Assembly (NCBI RefSeq): GCF_000429125.1 | Contig: NZ_AUBG01000014.1 | Location: 62,001-126,000, forward strand | From: Aequorivita capsosiphonis DSM 23843 | GTDB lineage: Bacteria > Bacteroidota > Bacteroidia > Flavobacteriales > Flavobacteriaceae | Length of the DNA stretch: 64,000 nucleotides | Direction: 5' to 3' | Shown here: one piece after another, positions 7,452 through 17,794 of the stretch | How positions within the stretch are numbered: position 1 is the first letter of the stretch | How the letters are laid out: every line of letters begins with the position of its first letter | Position numbers and translations under genes: made by a program | The notes under the pieces: model-generated | Told to the model about the DNA's origin: nothing | What the model saw: only the letters and a program-made list of their open reading frames with translations | Database searches by the model: none

Positions 7452-9686
7452 CTAATTCCCTACTTCACTGATAAATTTAATTCGGTACAACCTCAACTCC
7501 TCTTCGTCATAATCGCCATCAAATTCCTCCATGGCTTCTTCTAAATTATCAGTTTTCGCCTCGAGAAAATAATCATGAATTTCTTCTTGTTGGTCTTCAT
7601 CAAGTACTTCGTCTATCCAATAATCAATATTGAGTTTTGTACCGCTGTAAACAATAGCTTCCATCTCTCTAATAAAATCGGTCATCTCAAGGCCTTTGGC
7701 ATTGGCAATATCAGGTAAAGATAGTTTTCTATCTACATTTTGGATAATATATAGCTTTAAGGAACTATTGGTCCCCGTAGATTTTACAACAAAATCCTCA
7801 GGTCTTATAATATCGTTTTCCTCAACATAATCTTGAATTAGCTTTAAAAACGATTTACCATATTTTTTAGCTTTCCCCTCTCCTACTCCGTGAACATTGG
7901 AAAGCTCCTCCATGGTAACTGGATATTTGAGGGCCATGTCTTCCAATGAAGGTTCTTGAAAAATAACGAATGGCGGCAAGTCTAAATCGTGAGCCACCTT
8001 TTTAAGCTGAGCTTTTAATAGTTTAAACAAGTTTTTATCAACTACATCGCCTCCTTGGCTTACATTGACTATCACATCATCATTCGCATCTTTAAAGGAA
8101 TGATCTTCAGTCATCATAAAAGTAGTTGGTGATTTAATAAATTCTTTTCCTGCATCCGTCAAATGGATAACGCCATAAGTTTCAATGTCTTTTTTAAGAT
8201 AACCAGCAACCAGTAGTTGACGTAAAAGAGCCATCCAGTAAGCCGGTTCTTTAGAAGCGCCAGTTCCAAAATATTCTTGAGTATCGGTTCGATGAGACTT
8301 GATAAGTGCATTCGCTTTGCCCACTAATACATTTACAATTTCTTTACTTTTGTAATGTTCATTGGTTTTTGCAACCACTTCCAAAAGCTTTTTGGCGCTA
8401 TCTTTTGCTTCGTTTTTCTTTTTTGGATGACGCATATTGTCGTCCATCATGCCGCCCTCTCCAGTTTCTGTATCAAATTCTTCACCAAAATAATGGAGAA
8501 TAAATTTCCTACGAGACATAGAAGTTTCAGCAAAAGCGACTACTTCTTGTAATAGTGCATGCCCTATTTCCTGTTCGGCCACAGGCTTGCCACTCATAAA
8601 TTTTTCTAATTTCTCTATATCCTTATAACTGTAAAAAGCAAGACAATGTCCTTCGCCACCATCTCTACCAGCACGTCCAGTTTCTTGGTAATAGCTTTCA
8701 ATACTTTTTGGAATATCATTATGGATAACAAAACGCACATCTGGTTTGTCTATTCCCATTCCGAAGGCAATGGTCGCCACCACAACATCTGCATCTTCCA
8801 TCAAAAACATATCTTGATGTTTTACGCGGGTCTTCCCATCGAGGCCAGCATGATATGGAACGGCTTTTATCCCGTTTACCTGTAATGCTTGCGCAAGTTG
8901 TTCTACTCTTTTTCGGCTTAAACAGTAAATAATTCCGCTTTTTCCCTCGTTCTGTTTTACGAAACGAATAACATCAGCATCAACGCTTTTTGTTTTCGGC
9001 CTTATTTCATAATAAAGATTTGGGCGATTAAACGAAGCCTTAAAGGTGTTGGCATCTGGCATGCCTAAGTTTTTAAGGATATCTTCCTGAACTTTCGGTG
9101 TGGCAGTAGCGGTTAGACCAATAATTGCAATATCGTCGCCTATGCGTTGAATAATACTTTTAAGATTTCTATATTCTGGCCTAAAGTCGTGACCCCATTC
9201 GCTTATGCAATGCGCTTCGTCTATGGCCAAAAAAGAAATTTTCTGCGTTTGAAGAAAATTAACATATTCTTCCTTAGTCAGTGACTCGGGTGCTACATAG
9301 AGCAATTTTGTTATTCCCGAAGCGATATCGCTTTTCACTTTTTTCACTTCCGTTTTATTTAGGGAAGAGTTTAAAACATGAGCCACTCCTTCTTCAGAAG
9401 AAAGTGCCCTCAGTGCATCCACCTGATTTTTCATCAATGCAATTAGCGGAGAAACCACGATCGCAGTTCCCTCCTGCATAAGAGCCGGAAGTTGATAACA
9501 AAGTGATTTTCCTCCTCCGGTAGGCATAACCACAAAAGTATTTTTACCTTCAAGAATGCTTTTGATAACATCTTCTTGTAAGCCTTTAAACCGGGTGAAT
9601 CCAAAATATTTTTTTAGGGACGCGTAAATATCAATTTCTGCCACGCTAGTAGATTTTTTTGTGTGTAATTCAGTTTTAGCCAACAA
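7452..9686 (-). CDS. recQ: ATP-dependent DNA helicase RecQ
   Basis: 3'-5' DNA helicase of recombination and fork repair. 744 residues: Q-motif region FGFTRFKGLQEDVI (28-41), Walker A MPTGGGKS (54-61), DEAH box (156-159) followed by the aromatic-rich loop CISEWGHDFRPEYRNL, then helicase C with ATIAFGMGIDKPDVRFV and YYQETGRAGRDG. The usual zinc-binding Cys residues are absent: the segment after AGRDG carries MSRRKFILHYFGE instead of Cys motifs, as in one flavobacterial RecQ branch. An HRDC-like segment (LSNVHGVGEGKAKKYG) and an acidic C-terminal helical region follow. The start at 9686 gives a short polar N-terminus. Divergent from kdsD. Confidence 0.95.
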   Translation of the reverse strand: MLAKTELHTKKSTSVAEIDIYASLKKYFGFTRFKGLQEDVIKSILEGKNTFVVMPTGGGKSLCYQLPALMQEGTAIVVSPLIALMKNQVDALRALSSEEGVAHVLNSSLNKTEVKKVKSDIASGITKLLYVAPESLTKEEYVNFLQTQKISFLAIDEAHCISEWGHDFRPEYRNLKSIIQRIGDDIAIIGLTATATPKVQEDILKNLGMPDANTFKASFNRPNLYYEIRPKTKSVDADVIRFVKQNEGKSGIIYCLSRKRVEQLAQALQVNGIKAVPYHAGLDGKTRVKHQDMFLMEDADVVVATIAFGMGIDKPDVRFVIHNDIPKSIESYYQETGRAGRDGGEGHCLAFYSYKDIEKLEKFMSGKPVAEQEIGHALLQEVVAFAETSMSRRKFILHYFGEEFDTETGEGGMMDDNMRHPKKKNEAKDSAKKLLEVVAKTNEHYKSKEIVNVLVGKANALIKSHRTDTQEYFGTGASKEPAYWMALLRQLLVAGYLKKDIETYGVIHLTDAGKEFIKSPTTFMMTEDHSFKDANDDVIVNVSQGGDVVDKNLFKLLKAQLKKVAHDLDLPPFVIFQEPSLEDMALKYPVTMEELSNVHGVGEGKAKKYGKSFLKLIQDYVEENDIIRPEDFVVKSTGTNSSLKLYIIQNVDRKLSLPDIANAKGLEMTDFIREMEAIVYSGTKLNIDYWIDEVLDEDQQEEIHDYFLEAKTDNLEEAMEEFDGDYDEEELRLYRIKFISEVGN

Positions 9687-9690
9687 TATA

Positions 9691-9720
9691 TTGTTTTAAA
9701 GATTAACAGTTGTAATTTTG
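9691..9720 (+). promoter_or_regulatory. Predicted kdsD-tatC promoter
   Basis: TTG (9691-9693) and TAATTTTG (9713-9720) fit the Bacteroidota -33 and -7 boxes with 19 bp between them. The transcript would have a leader of about 120 nt before the TTG start of kdsD. Confidence 0.5.
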
Positions 9721-9847
9721 CAACCGTTTTAAGTTGACTGCATCTTAAAAAGAGAACCATTTATATTAAGATTGTGAATTGGATTTAATTCTCTTCTAAA
9801 TATACTAATTTCTGAAACAGTTACAAACATTCAAAAGGATTAAAATT

Positions 9848-10812
9848 TTGAACCAGCAAGATAGAATTATTTCCATAGCGAAAAAAACCATAGAGACTGA
9901 AAGTAAAGCAATTGCAAACCTCATAGATTTAGTGGATAAAGAGTTTGCCGGAGCGGTTGACCATATTTATCATTCTAAAGGAAGAGTTATTGTTACCGGA
10001 ATAGGCAAAAGCGCCAATATCGCCACCAAAATAGTGGCCACTTTAAACTCTACAGGAACTCCTTCCATATTTATGCACGCCGCAGATGCAATTCACGGAG
10101 ACCTGGGAACTATTCAAGAGAATGATACTGTAATCTGTATTTCTAAAAGTGGAAACACCCCAGAAATAAAAGTTCTTGTACCTTTAATAAAGGGTATGGA
10201 GATTAAATTAATTGCCATTACGGGTAACGGCGATTCTTTTTTAGGACAACAGGCCGACTTTGTGCTGAATGCCTATGTAGAGAAAGAAGCTTGTCCAAAT
10301 AACCTGGCGCCAACAACAAGCACCACTGCACAATTAGTTATTGGTGATGCCTTGGCCATGTGTCTTTTGGATCTACGCGGGTTCTCCAGTAAAGATTTTG
10401 CACGGTTCCATCCCGGTGGCTCCTTGGGGAAAAAGCTCTATTTACGCGTTAGCAATCTAACTTCACTAAATGAAAAGCCACAAGTAAGTCCCGATACCGA
10501 TGTAAAGAAAGTAATTATAGAAATCTCCGAAAAAATGCTTGGTGTAACAGCCGTTGTTGAAGACGGAGTGATTGTAGGTATTATTACTGACGGTGATTTG
10601 CGTAGAATGTTGACAAAATCGGATACCTTTACGGGATTAACTGCTAAAGACATCATGACACGTAACCCAAAAAGAATAGCAAACAACGCCATGGCAGTGG
10701 AGGCTATCGAAATGATGGATAAATACGGTATAACACAGATTCTCGCTGAAGATAAAGGTAGGTACAGCGGCGTGGTCCACATTCACAATCTTACCAAAGA
10801 AGGAATTATTTA

Positions 10813-10813
<1 letters not shown>
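9848..10813 (+). CDS. kdsD: Arabinose-5-phosphate isomerase, KpsF/GutQ family
   Basis: Interconverts ribulose-5-phosphate and arabinose-5-phosphate, the first step of KDO synthesis for LPS. 321 residues: SIS domain (about 35-175) with GIGKSANIATK, SKSGNTPEIK and ACPNNLAPTTSTT, then two CBS domains (about 205-321). The family's HAADAIHGDLG sugar-phosphate segment is intact. It starts at TTG 9848; no in-frame ATG or GTG precedes the SIS fold, so a weak start codon is likely real. The stop overlaps the tatC start by one base (TAATG), implying coupled translation. No other KDO gene is nearby, though lptB lies 1.3 kb downstream. Confidence 0.92.
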
Positions 10814-11702
<889 letters not shown>

Positions 11703-11730
11703 ATCTATAATTTCTTAAACACAGAAAATT

Positions 11731-12084
11731 ATGACAAACAATCAAATTGAAGAATTTAATGCATATCGCGAAAAGATGAATGCAACCATGCTTGCGGATA
11801 ACAACAAAATCATCAAGCGTATTTTTAACTTGGACACTAACGCCTATATGGAAGGTGCGCTTTCCAAAAAAACAAAAGAGCTTTTAGGCCTAGGTAATTC
11901 GTTGGTTTTAAGATGTGACGACTGTGTGCGTTATCATCTGGAAGAATGTCATAAAATGGGGCTTACAAAAGAAGAAGTGGTTGAAGGCATGAGCATTTCG
12001 TTACTTATTGGTGGAACGATTGTAATTCCACATTTAAGAAGAGCTTTTGAGTATTGGGAAGCATTGGATGCTCAGGTTAAATAA
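11731..12084 (+). CDS. Carboxymuconolactone decarboxylase / AhpD-like protein
   Basis: 117 residues, single CMD domain. LRCDDCVRYHLEECHKMGLT carries the CxxC plus His arrangement of AhpD-like thiol reductases, and EEVVEGMSISLLIGGTIVIPH is the conserved second helix. AhpD-type proteins reduce peroxiredoxin partners; a redox role is inferred from CxxC and no partner is adjacent. All-alpha, no signal peptide. Confidence 0.85.
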   Translation: MTNNQIEEFNAYREKMNATMLADNNKIIKRIFNLDTNAYMEGALSKKTKELLGLGNSLVLRCDDCVRYHLEECHKMGLTKEEVVEGMSISLLIGGTIVIPHLRRAFEYWEALDAQVK

Positions 12085-12117
12085 AAATTTACCACTAAGA
12101 CATGGATAATTAATATA

Positions 12118-12134
12118 TTCGTGAATTAGAGGCA
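12118..12134 (+). repeat. Dispersed intergenic motif, copy 4
   Basis: TTCGTGAATTAGAGGCA, one mismatch to consensus TTCGTGNATTNGTGGCA, ending 17 bases before the lptB start. Confidence 0.6.
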
Positions 12135-12151
12135 AAAACTTAAATCAAATA

Positions 12152-12892
12152 ATGAAACTAAAAGCCGAAAATCTTATAAAATCCTATAAAGGCCGAAAGG
12201 TCGTAAAAGGCATCACTGTAGAAGTAAATCAAGGTGAAATCGTCGGTTTACTAGGGCCCAACGGTGCCGGAAAAACCACTTCTTTTTATATGATTGTAGG
12301 CCTAATAAAACCAAATGGCGGCAGGATATTTTTGGAAGGAACCGAAATCACCAAATATCCAATGTACAAACGCGCGCAGAACGGAATTGGTTATTTGGCC
12401 CAGGAAGCATCTGTTTTCAGAAAATTAAGCGTTGAGGACAATATTTTAAGTGTATTGCAACTCACAAAACTTTCAAAAAAAGAACAGCGCCACAAGATGG
12501 AAACGCTTATTGAAGAGTTCGGTCTAGGCCATATCCGCAAAAGTCGTGGCGACCTCTTGAGTGGTGGGGAAAGACGTAGAACCGAAATTGCCCGTGCTCT
12601 TGCAACCGATCCACATTTTATCTTGCTAGATGAACCTTTTGCGGGTGTAGATCCCGTGGCTGTTGAAGATATTCAGCGCATTGTGGCCCAGCTTAAAGAT
12701 AAAAACATCGGCATTCTCATAACAGATCACAACGTACAGGAAACACTTGCAATCACAGATAGAACCTACTTAATGTTTGAAGGAAGCATCCTAAAACACG
12801 GAGTTCCCGAAGAACTAGCCGCAGATGAAATGGTCCGGAAAGTATATTTAGGCCAGAACTTTGAACTTCGGAAGAAAAAACTGGAGTTTTAA
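12152..12892 (+). CDS. lptB: LPS export ABC transporter ATP-binding protein LptB
   Basis: Cytoplasmic ATPase that drives extraction of LPS from the inner membrane with LptF/G. 246 residues with every ABC motif: Walker [10 protein letters not shown] (about 35-43), Q-loop ([13 protein letters not shown]), signature [15 protein letters not shown], Walker [13 protein letters not shown], and H-loop ITDHNV. The segment [16 protein letters not shown] is characteristic of LptB rather than other ABC ATPases. LptF/G/C are not in the window. Together with kdsD it makes this stretch LPS-related, though not one operon. Confidence 0.95.
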   Translation: MKLKAENLIKSYKGRKVVKGITVEVNQGEIVGLLGPNGAGKTTSFYMIVGLIKPNGGRIFLEGTEITKYPMYKRAQNGIGYLAQEASVFRKLSVEDNILSVLQLTKLSKKEQRHKMETLIEEFGLGHIRKSRGDLLSGGERRRTEIARALATDPHFILLDEPFAGVDPVAVEDIQRIVAQLKDKNIGILITDHNVQETLAITDRTYLMFEGSILKHGVPEELAADEMVRKVYLGQNFELRKKKLEF

Positions 12893-12972
12893 AATTTGTT
12901 TTATACTAAAACTGGTAAATTAATGGCAAAAAATCTTTGTTGAAAACCTCCGAAAAAATTCCACATTAACAC

Positions 12973-13004
12973 TTGACCCAACTTATATATTTAAAGTATT
13001 TTTG
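12973..13004 (+). promoter_or_regulatory. Predicted guaA promoter, almost no leader
   Basis: TTG (12973-12975) and TATTTTTG (12997-13004) fit -33 and -7 boxes with 21 bp between them. The -7 box ends only three bases before the guaA ATG at 13008. Bacteroidota transcripts usually start about 4-8 bases after this box, so the mRNA would begin at or near the start codon. Confidence 0.6.
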
Positions 13005-13007
13005 CCT

Positions 13008-14537
13008 ATGCAAAACAACGTCCTCATTTTAGATTTTGGTTCACAGTACACCCAATTGATCGCCAGACGCGTACGGGAACTGAACATTTACTGCGAAATC
13101 CATCCTTATAACAAAATTCCAGAAAACCTTGAACCATTCAAGGCCGTAATTCTTTCAGGCAGTCCTTTTTCGGTTCGTGCCGAAGATGCGCCACATCCGG
13201 ATCTTTCACAAATTCGTGGTCACAAACCTCTTTTGGCGGTTTGTTACGGTGCGCAGTATTTAGCGCATTTTAACGGCGGAAGCGTTGAAGCTTCAGACAT
13301 TCGTGAATTCGGAAGAGCGAAACTTTCTATGATTAAAGCTGAGGAAGATTTCTTTAAAGATATTCCCGAAAACACCAACGTTTGGATGAGTCACGGTGAT
13401 ACCATCGCTAAACTCCCGGAAAACGCAGTGCGATTGGCAAGCACCACAGATGTACTAAACGCGGCATATAGAATTGAAGGGGAAGAAACCTATGCCATAC
13501 AATTCCACCCCGAAGTTTATCACTCAACTCACGGCAAACAATTACTCGAGAATTTCTTGGTAAATATTGCCAACGTTGAACAATCCTGGACCCCCGCAGC
13601 TTTTGTAGACACGACGGTTGCATCTTTAAAGGAACAAATTGGCGATGGTAAAGTTGTTCTTGGTTTAAGTGGCGGTGTAGATTCTACTGTTGCAGCGATC
13701 CTTCTGAATAAAGCAATCGGCAAAAATCTTTACTGTATTTTTGTAAACAACGGTTTGCTTCGGAAAAACGAGTTTGAAAGTGTTCTTCATCAATATAAGG
13801 ATATGGGGCTTAACGTGAAAGGCGTTGATGCTTCAGAACGTTTTCTAAAAGCTTTAAAAGACGAAAGCGATCCCGAAAGAAAACGCAAGGCCATTGGAAA
13901 TGCATTTATTGAGGTTTTTGATGATGAAGCGCATCAAGTATCTGATGTAGATTGGCTTGCACAGGGAACCATTTATCCAGATGTTATTGAAAGTGTTTCG
14001 GTAAACGGGCCTTCGGTAACTATAAAGAGTCATCATAATGTTGGTGGATTGCCAGATTTTATGAAACTAAAAATCGTTGAACCCCTAAGAATGCTTTTTA
14101 AAGATGAAGTGCGCCGTGTAGGGAAGGAAATGGGTATTGATCCAGAATTATTGGGTAGACATCCGTTCCCCGGACCTGGACTTGCTATCAGAATTTTAGG
14201 AGATATTACCGCGGAAAAAGTCCGTATTCTGCAAGAAGTTGACGCCATCTTTATCAATGGATTGAGAAAGTGGGAACTTTACGATAAAGTGTGGCAAGCT
14301 GGAGCGATTTTACTTCCCGTGAACAGCGTTGGAGTAATGGGCGACGAGCGAACTTATGAAAAGGTGGTCGCTTTACGCGCCGTAGAATCTACCGATGGAA
14401 TGACTGCTGATTGGGTAAACCTTCCGTACGAATTTCTACAAGAAGTGAGTAATCATATAATAAACCGTGTGAAAGGCGTTAATAGAGTAGTCTATGACAT
14501 TAGCTCTAAACCGCCAGCAACCATTGAATGGGAATAA
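13008..14537 (+). CDS. guaA: GMP synthase (glutamine-hydrolysing)
   Basis: Converts XMP to GMP using glutamine and ATP. 509 residues: class I glutamine amidotransferase domain with nucleophile Cys in AVCYGAQ and the HPEVYHS His-Glu; ATP pyrophosphatase domain with P-loop [11 protein letters not shown]-terminal dimerisation domain with [16 protein letters not shown] and the terminal [10 protein letters not shown] start at ATG 13008 ([15 protein letters not shown]); a TTG six bases earlier is in frame but lies in the -7 box. The LysM lipoprotein gene begins 88 bases downstream. Confidence 0.97.
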   Translation: MQNNVLILDFGSQYTQLIARRVRELNIYCEIHPYNKIPENLEPFKAVILSGSPFSVRAEDAPHPDLSQIRGHKPLLAVCYGAQYLAHFNGGSVEASDIREFGRAKLSMIKAEEDFFKDIPENTNVWMSHGDTIAKLPENAVRLASTTDVLNAAYRIEGEETYAIQFHPEVYHSTHGKQLLENFLVNIANVEQSWTPAAFVDTTVASLKEQIGDGKVVLGLSGGVDSTVAAILLNKAIGKNLYCIFVNNGLLRKNEFESVLHQYKDMGLNVKGVDASERFLKALKDESDPERKRKAIGNAFIEVFDDEAHQVSDVDWLAQGTIYPDVIESVSVNGPSVTIKSHHNVGGLPDFMKLKIVEPLRMLFKDEVRRVGKEMGIDPELLGRHPFPGPGLAIRILGDITAEKVRILQEVDAIFINGLRKWELYDKVWQAGAILLPVNSVGVMGDERTYEKVVALRAVESTDGMTADWVNLPYEFLQEVSNHIINRVKGVNRVVYDISSKPPATIEWE

Positions 14538-14625
14538 GGCATCGATATTAATTTCAGCATTGCTCTGCATGTTGAAATTGGCTTCACCACCTTATTGCAG
14601 CCGTTTTTAAACCGAAATTGAGATT

Positions 14626-16560
14626 ATGTTTACAAAATCTAAAAAATCGATTATCCATATGTTGAAATGTTTCATCTATGTTTCTGTGATTATACTTTTC
14701 ACAGTTAGTTGTGGCTCTGTAGCACAGCAGCAATACAAAAGCCACGCCGTACAAAAAGGTGAAACGGTTTACAGCATTGCCATGGATTATGGTGTTTCTG
14801 AAGAAACCATTTACAATCTTAATCCGGATACACGTAAAGGATTAAAAGTAAACAGCATCCTTATTGTTCCTTCCAATAACCTGATTAGCTCTGGCTCAAG
14901 CAATAAAAACATCCGTGAACACAGGGTTAAGGGAAAGGAAACTCTTTATGGAATTGCTCAAATTTACAATGTTAGCGTTGACGATATTAAAAAACTCAAC
15001 AAGGAATTGTACTCTCGAGGTCTTCGGAAAGGAGAGCGTTTATTTATTCCCCCAGCTACCAAAAGTACAGAAACAAATGGCACAGGTTCTGGTGATGTTA
15101 TGCCTGGAACGAAGCTATATACGGTGCAAGCAAAAGAAACCAAGTTCGGAATTGCAAGAAAATTTGGTATTACCATTGCTGAGCTGGAAGATTTAAATCC
15201 AGATTTAAAGGAGGGGCTTAAAGTAGGTGCAACCATTGTAGTTCCCGAAAAAACCGTGATTGATGAAGCAGAAATTGACGATGCTGATTTTCAGTATTAC
15301 GAAGTAAAGCCTAAAGAAGGTTTTTATAGATTGAAAGTGAAATTTGGCCTTTCAGAAGAAGAAATAGTTGCACTAAATCCGTATGCCAAAGACGGCCTTA
15401 TAGAAGGAATGATTCTGAAGTTGCCCAAGAATGGAACTTTTACTGCAACTGAGGATTATTCTGTAGTTGATCTTGAAGATAGAATAGCCAACAAAAAAAT
15501 GAAAACGGTGGCCTTAATGCTTCCTTTCCGATTAGAGCGCAGTACGGGGGATTCTGAACAAGACGACAAAGATTTAGTTAAAAAAGATCCAACCCTTCGT
15601 GTAGCTCTAGATTTCTATAGCGGTGCCTTGATGGCTGCAGAATTCGCCAAAGACAAAGGCATTCCGGTAACTCTAAATGTATATGACACAGAAAACAGCG
15701 ATAGTAAAGTAGCCTCAATTCTGTCAAATGGCAACTTTAAAAAAGTAGATGCAGTAATTGGCCCACTACTTCAAAAGAACGTTGAAAAAGCTTCGAATGT
15801 GTTGAAAAGAGATGAGATTCCAGTCTTTTCCCCTTTGAGCAATCGAGATATGGCCATGAACGAAAATCTTTTCCAAACCCTACCAACAAATGCCGTGCTT
15901 GAGAAAACCATGATTCAATATTTGGCGCAACACGCTATGGGAAAAAACATCATTATTATTTCAGATTCCAAAAGAACAAAGCAAAGAGAAATGATAAAAG
16001 CTGCGATTCCTTCAGCAAAAACAGTTTCACCACGTAGTGGAGGCTATATTCAAGCCAGCGACATTACTGCTGTAGCTTCTGATGGAATGGACAATTGGGT
16101 AATTCTTGAGTCTGAAAACCCTATTATGGTAAGTAGTGCAGTAAATGTATTAGCAGCAATGCCTGGAAGTTATAAAATTCGTTTATTCACTTTAGATAGA
16201 AATGAAGCTTATGAATGGCATGAAGTTTCGAGCAGCAGACTTGCAAAACTGAACTTCACATTTCCCTCGGTAAATAGAAGTTTATCTGAAGACGATCGAG
16301 GACCATTTTTAACAAGCTATAAAAATAAATATGGCGTCTTGCCCAATCGATATGCAATTCGCGGTTTCGATGTAACCTATGATGTTTTGTTGCGTTTAGC
16401 TTCAGAAAAAGACATCTATGATGCTATACTTCCGGAAAATGAAACGGTTTATATCGAAAATAAATTTCGTTATGAAAAATCGGATACACAAGGATACTGC
16501 AATGAAGCGGCTTATATTTTAAAGTATAACGACGAACTTAAATTTGAAGAAGTAAAATGA
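14626..16560 (+). CDS. LysM lipoprotein with periplasmic-binding-like domain
   Basis: 644 residues. The N-terminal segment ends in a lipobox FTVSC (Cys29). Four LysM-type repeats follow at about 40-83, 98-142, 163-207 and 223-270, each with a GETVYSIA- or KETLYGIA-like start and an LNP segment; LysM binds peptidoglycan. From about 300 (MKTVALMLPFRLE) to the end is a type I periplasmic-binding fold like amino-acid receptor or LpoA-type proteins. The combination suggests an envelope lipoprotein bridging peptidoglycan and the outer membrane; any ligand is unknown. Its stop overlaps the OsmC start (ATGA), so the two are probably cotranslated. Confidence 0.88.
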   Translation: MFTKSKKSIIHMLKCFIYVSVIILFTVSCGSVAQQQYKSHAVQKGETVYSIAMDYGVSEETIYNLNPDTRKGLKVNSILIVPSNNLISSGSSNKNIREHRVKGKETLYGIAQIYNVSVDDIKKLNKELYSRGLRKGERLFIPPATKSTETNGTGSGDVMPGTKLYTVQAKETKFGIARKFGITIAELEDLNPDLKEGLKVGATIVVPEKTVIDEAEIDDADFQYYEVKPKEGFYRLKVKFGLSEEEIVALNPYAKDGLIEGMILKLPKNGTFTATEDYSVVDLEDRIANKKMKTVALMLPFRLERSTGDSEQDDKDLVKKDPTLRVALDFYSGALMAAEFAKDKGIPVTLNVYDTENSDSKVASILSNGNFKKVDAVIGPLLQKNVEKASNVLKRDEIPVFSPLSNRDMAMNENLFQTLPTNAVLEKTMIQYLAQHAMGKNIIIISDSKRTKQREMIKAAIPSAKTVSPRSGGYIQASDITAVASDGMDNWVILESENPIMVSSAVNVLAAMPGSYKIRLFTLDRNEAYEWHEVSSSRLAKLNFTFPSVNRSLSEDDRGPFLTSYKNKYGVLPNRYAIRGFDVTYDVLLRLASEKDIYDAILPENETVYIENKFRYEKSDTQGYCNEAAYILKYNDELKFEEVK

Positions 16561-16958
16561 GCACATCAAAAGTAACTTACCTTGGAAATCTTCGTACCGA
16601 AAACGAACATCTAAAATCTGGAAATAAATTTATTACCGATGCTCCTACCGATAACAACGGAAAGGGTGAAGCATTTTCACCTACGGACACTGTAGCAACA
16701 GGTTTAGCAAATTGTATGATTACGGTTATGGGAATCAAGGCTCGCAATATGGACGTAAACATGGATGGTACAACTGCTATGGTCACCAAAACTATGGCTG
16801 CAGATCCACGACGTATTTCAAAAATTGAAATTATCCTGAATTTCCCTTCCGGAATAGATGCCAAGTCAAGAAAAATCTTGGAAAACACCGGCAGAACTTG
16901 TCCTGTCTTTTTCAGTCTTCATCCAGATATTGAAAAGGTGATTGAGTTTAATTGGTAA
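16557..16958 (+). CDS. OsmC family protein
   Basis: 133 residues, one OsmC/Ohr-type domain. The two catalytic Cys of peroxidatic OsmC proteins are present: one in GLANCMITVMG (with a nearby helix) and one in NTGRTCPVFFSLHPD. Such proteins reduce organic hydroperoxides with dihydrolipoyl or similar thiols. Overlaps the preceding lipoprotein gene by four bases. Cytoplasmic; no signal peptide. Confidence 0.88.
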   Translation: MSTSKVTYLGNLRTENEHLKSGNKFITDAPTDNNGKGEAFSPTDTVATGLANCMITVMGIKARNMDVNMDGTTAMVTKTMAADPRRISKIEIILNFPSGIDAKSRKILENTGRTCPVFFSLHPDIEKVIEFNW

Positions 16959-16991
16959 AGCCTCCCCCAACCCCACCAAAGGAGGGGCTTA
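16958..16991. repeat. C-rich/G-rich dispersed repeat, possible terminator
   Basis: cctcccccaaccccacc (16961-16977) faces ggaggggctt (16981-16990), giving an imperfect hairpin directly after the osmC-like stop and followed by A's. Similar C-run/G-run elements are common in Bacteroidota gaps. It may end transcription on the minus side, but no minus gene is present. Confidence 0.5.
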
Positions 16992-17022
16992 AAAAAGGTA
17001 TCGTTTTTGATATTTCATAAAT

Positions 17023-17553
17023 ATGAAATTACTTCTTGTCTTTATATTTTCCTTTTTGCTCTTTCCGCAAAGTGATTCTGAAAAAATACTGTGGAATGAA
17101 AATCGAAAACTTACTTGGGAAGATTTTCGCGGGAAACCCATTCCCAGCGCAAGTTTTGTGGCTAGCACAAATACCGGCATCAATTTTCAATATTCCTATT
17201 CATTAAAAAACGGGGAAGTAACTGTAGAATATTCCGTGGCTAGCTTTTTTTATCCTGAGAAGTCTTGGTTTCAACCGGGGAAAGTCAATCAGTATATTTT
17301 AAACCATGAACAGGCGCATTTCGATATTTCGGAATTACACGCACGGATGCTTCGAAAGAATCTCGAAGGAAAGAAATTCTCAAAAAGGGTTAAGCTTGAA
17401 ATTAAAAGAATCTATCATCAAACAGAACAAAAACGACGCGCCATGCAAGTAAAGTTCGATGTTGAGACAGACCATTCCCGAAACGAAATTCAAGAAGCTA
17501 TATGGGAAAAACAAATCGCAAAACAGCTCAAAAGTTATGAACCTTGGAAGTAG
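17023..17553 (+). CDS. DUF922 family secreted protein
   Basis: 176 residues. MKLLLVFIFSFLLFPQSDS is a signal peptide without a lipobox. ENRKLTWEDFRGKPIP is the DUF922 opening, and NHEQAHFDISELHARMLRK carries the HExxHF-D metal-site-like motif that led to predictions of a Zn-dependent protease; activity is unproven. Hydrophilic, predicted periplasmic. The next gene starts inside its last codons in another frame. Confidence 0.8.
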   Translation: MKLLLVFIFSFLLFPQSDSEKILWNENRKLTWEDFRGKPIPSASFVASTNTGINFQYSYSLKNGEVTVEYSVASFFYPEKSWFQPGKVNQYILNHEQAHFDISELHARMLRKNLEGKKFSKRVKLEIKRIYHQTEQKRRAMQVKFDVETDHSRNEIQEAIWEKQIAKQLKSYEPWK

Positions 17554-17767
17554 CCCGGATCCCAATCACTTGATTGAACTTGCCAACTATAAAATGCCCT
17601 TCGGTAAATATGAAGATTATTATTTGGCGAATATTCCCGAATATTATTATGTCTGGTTTAAGCAAAAAGGCTTCCCCGAAGGAAAATTGGGAAGGATGAT
17701 GGCCGAAATGTATGAACTGAAATTGAACGGACTTGAAGGTTTGCTTAAGAAACTAATAAAGAAGTAG
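17537..17767 (+). CDS. DUF3820 family protein
   Basis: 76 residues starting at ATG 17537, overlapping the DUF922 gene by 17 bases. MPFGKYEDYYLANIPEYYYV, WFKQKGFPEGKLG and MYELKLNGLEGLLKKL match DUF3820, a small cytoplasmic family of unknown function with a resemblance to the QDPRR/exonuclease-associated K-Y-x-G fold. The frame is open from 17459, but those codons lie deep within the DUF922 gene and lack the family's sequence. Confidence 0.8.
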   Translation: MNLGSSPDPNHLIELANYKMPFGKYEDYYLANIPEYYYVWFKQKGFPEGKLGRMMAEMYELKLNGLEGLLKKLIKK

Positions 17768-17769
17768 TG

Positions 17770-17790
17770 CTTCGGCTCCGCTCAGCAACC
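17770..17790. repeat. CTTCGGC-GCTCAG dispersed element
   Basis: cttcggctccgctcagcaacc fills the gap between two genes. It resembles cttcgacaggctcagtaac at 3843 and a partial copy at 52003. Confidence 0.5.
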
Positions 17791-17794
17791 GATA

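Noticed and set aside
14551-14578. Hairpin between guaA and the LysM gene as a terminator
   Set aside because: The stem of about 10 bp has a mismatch and no T-run follows, so termination is not supported.
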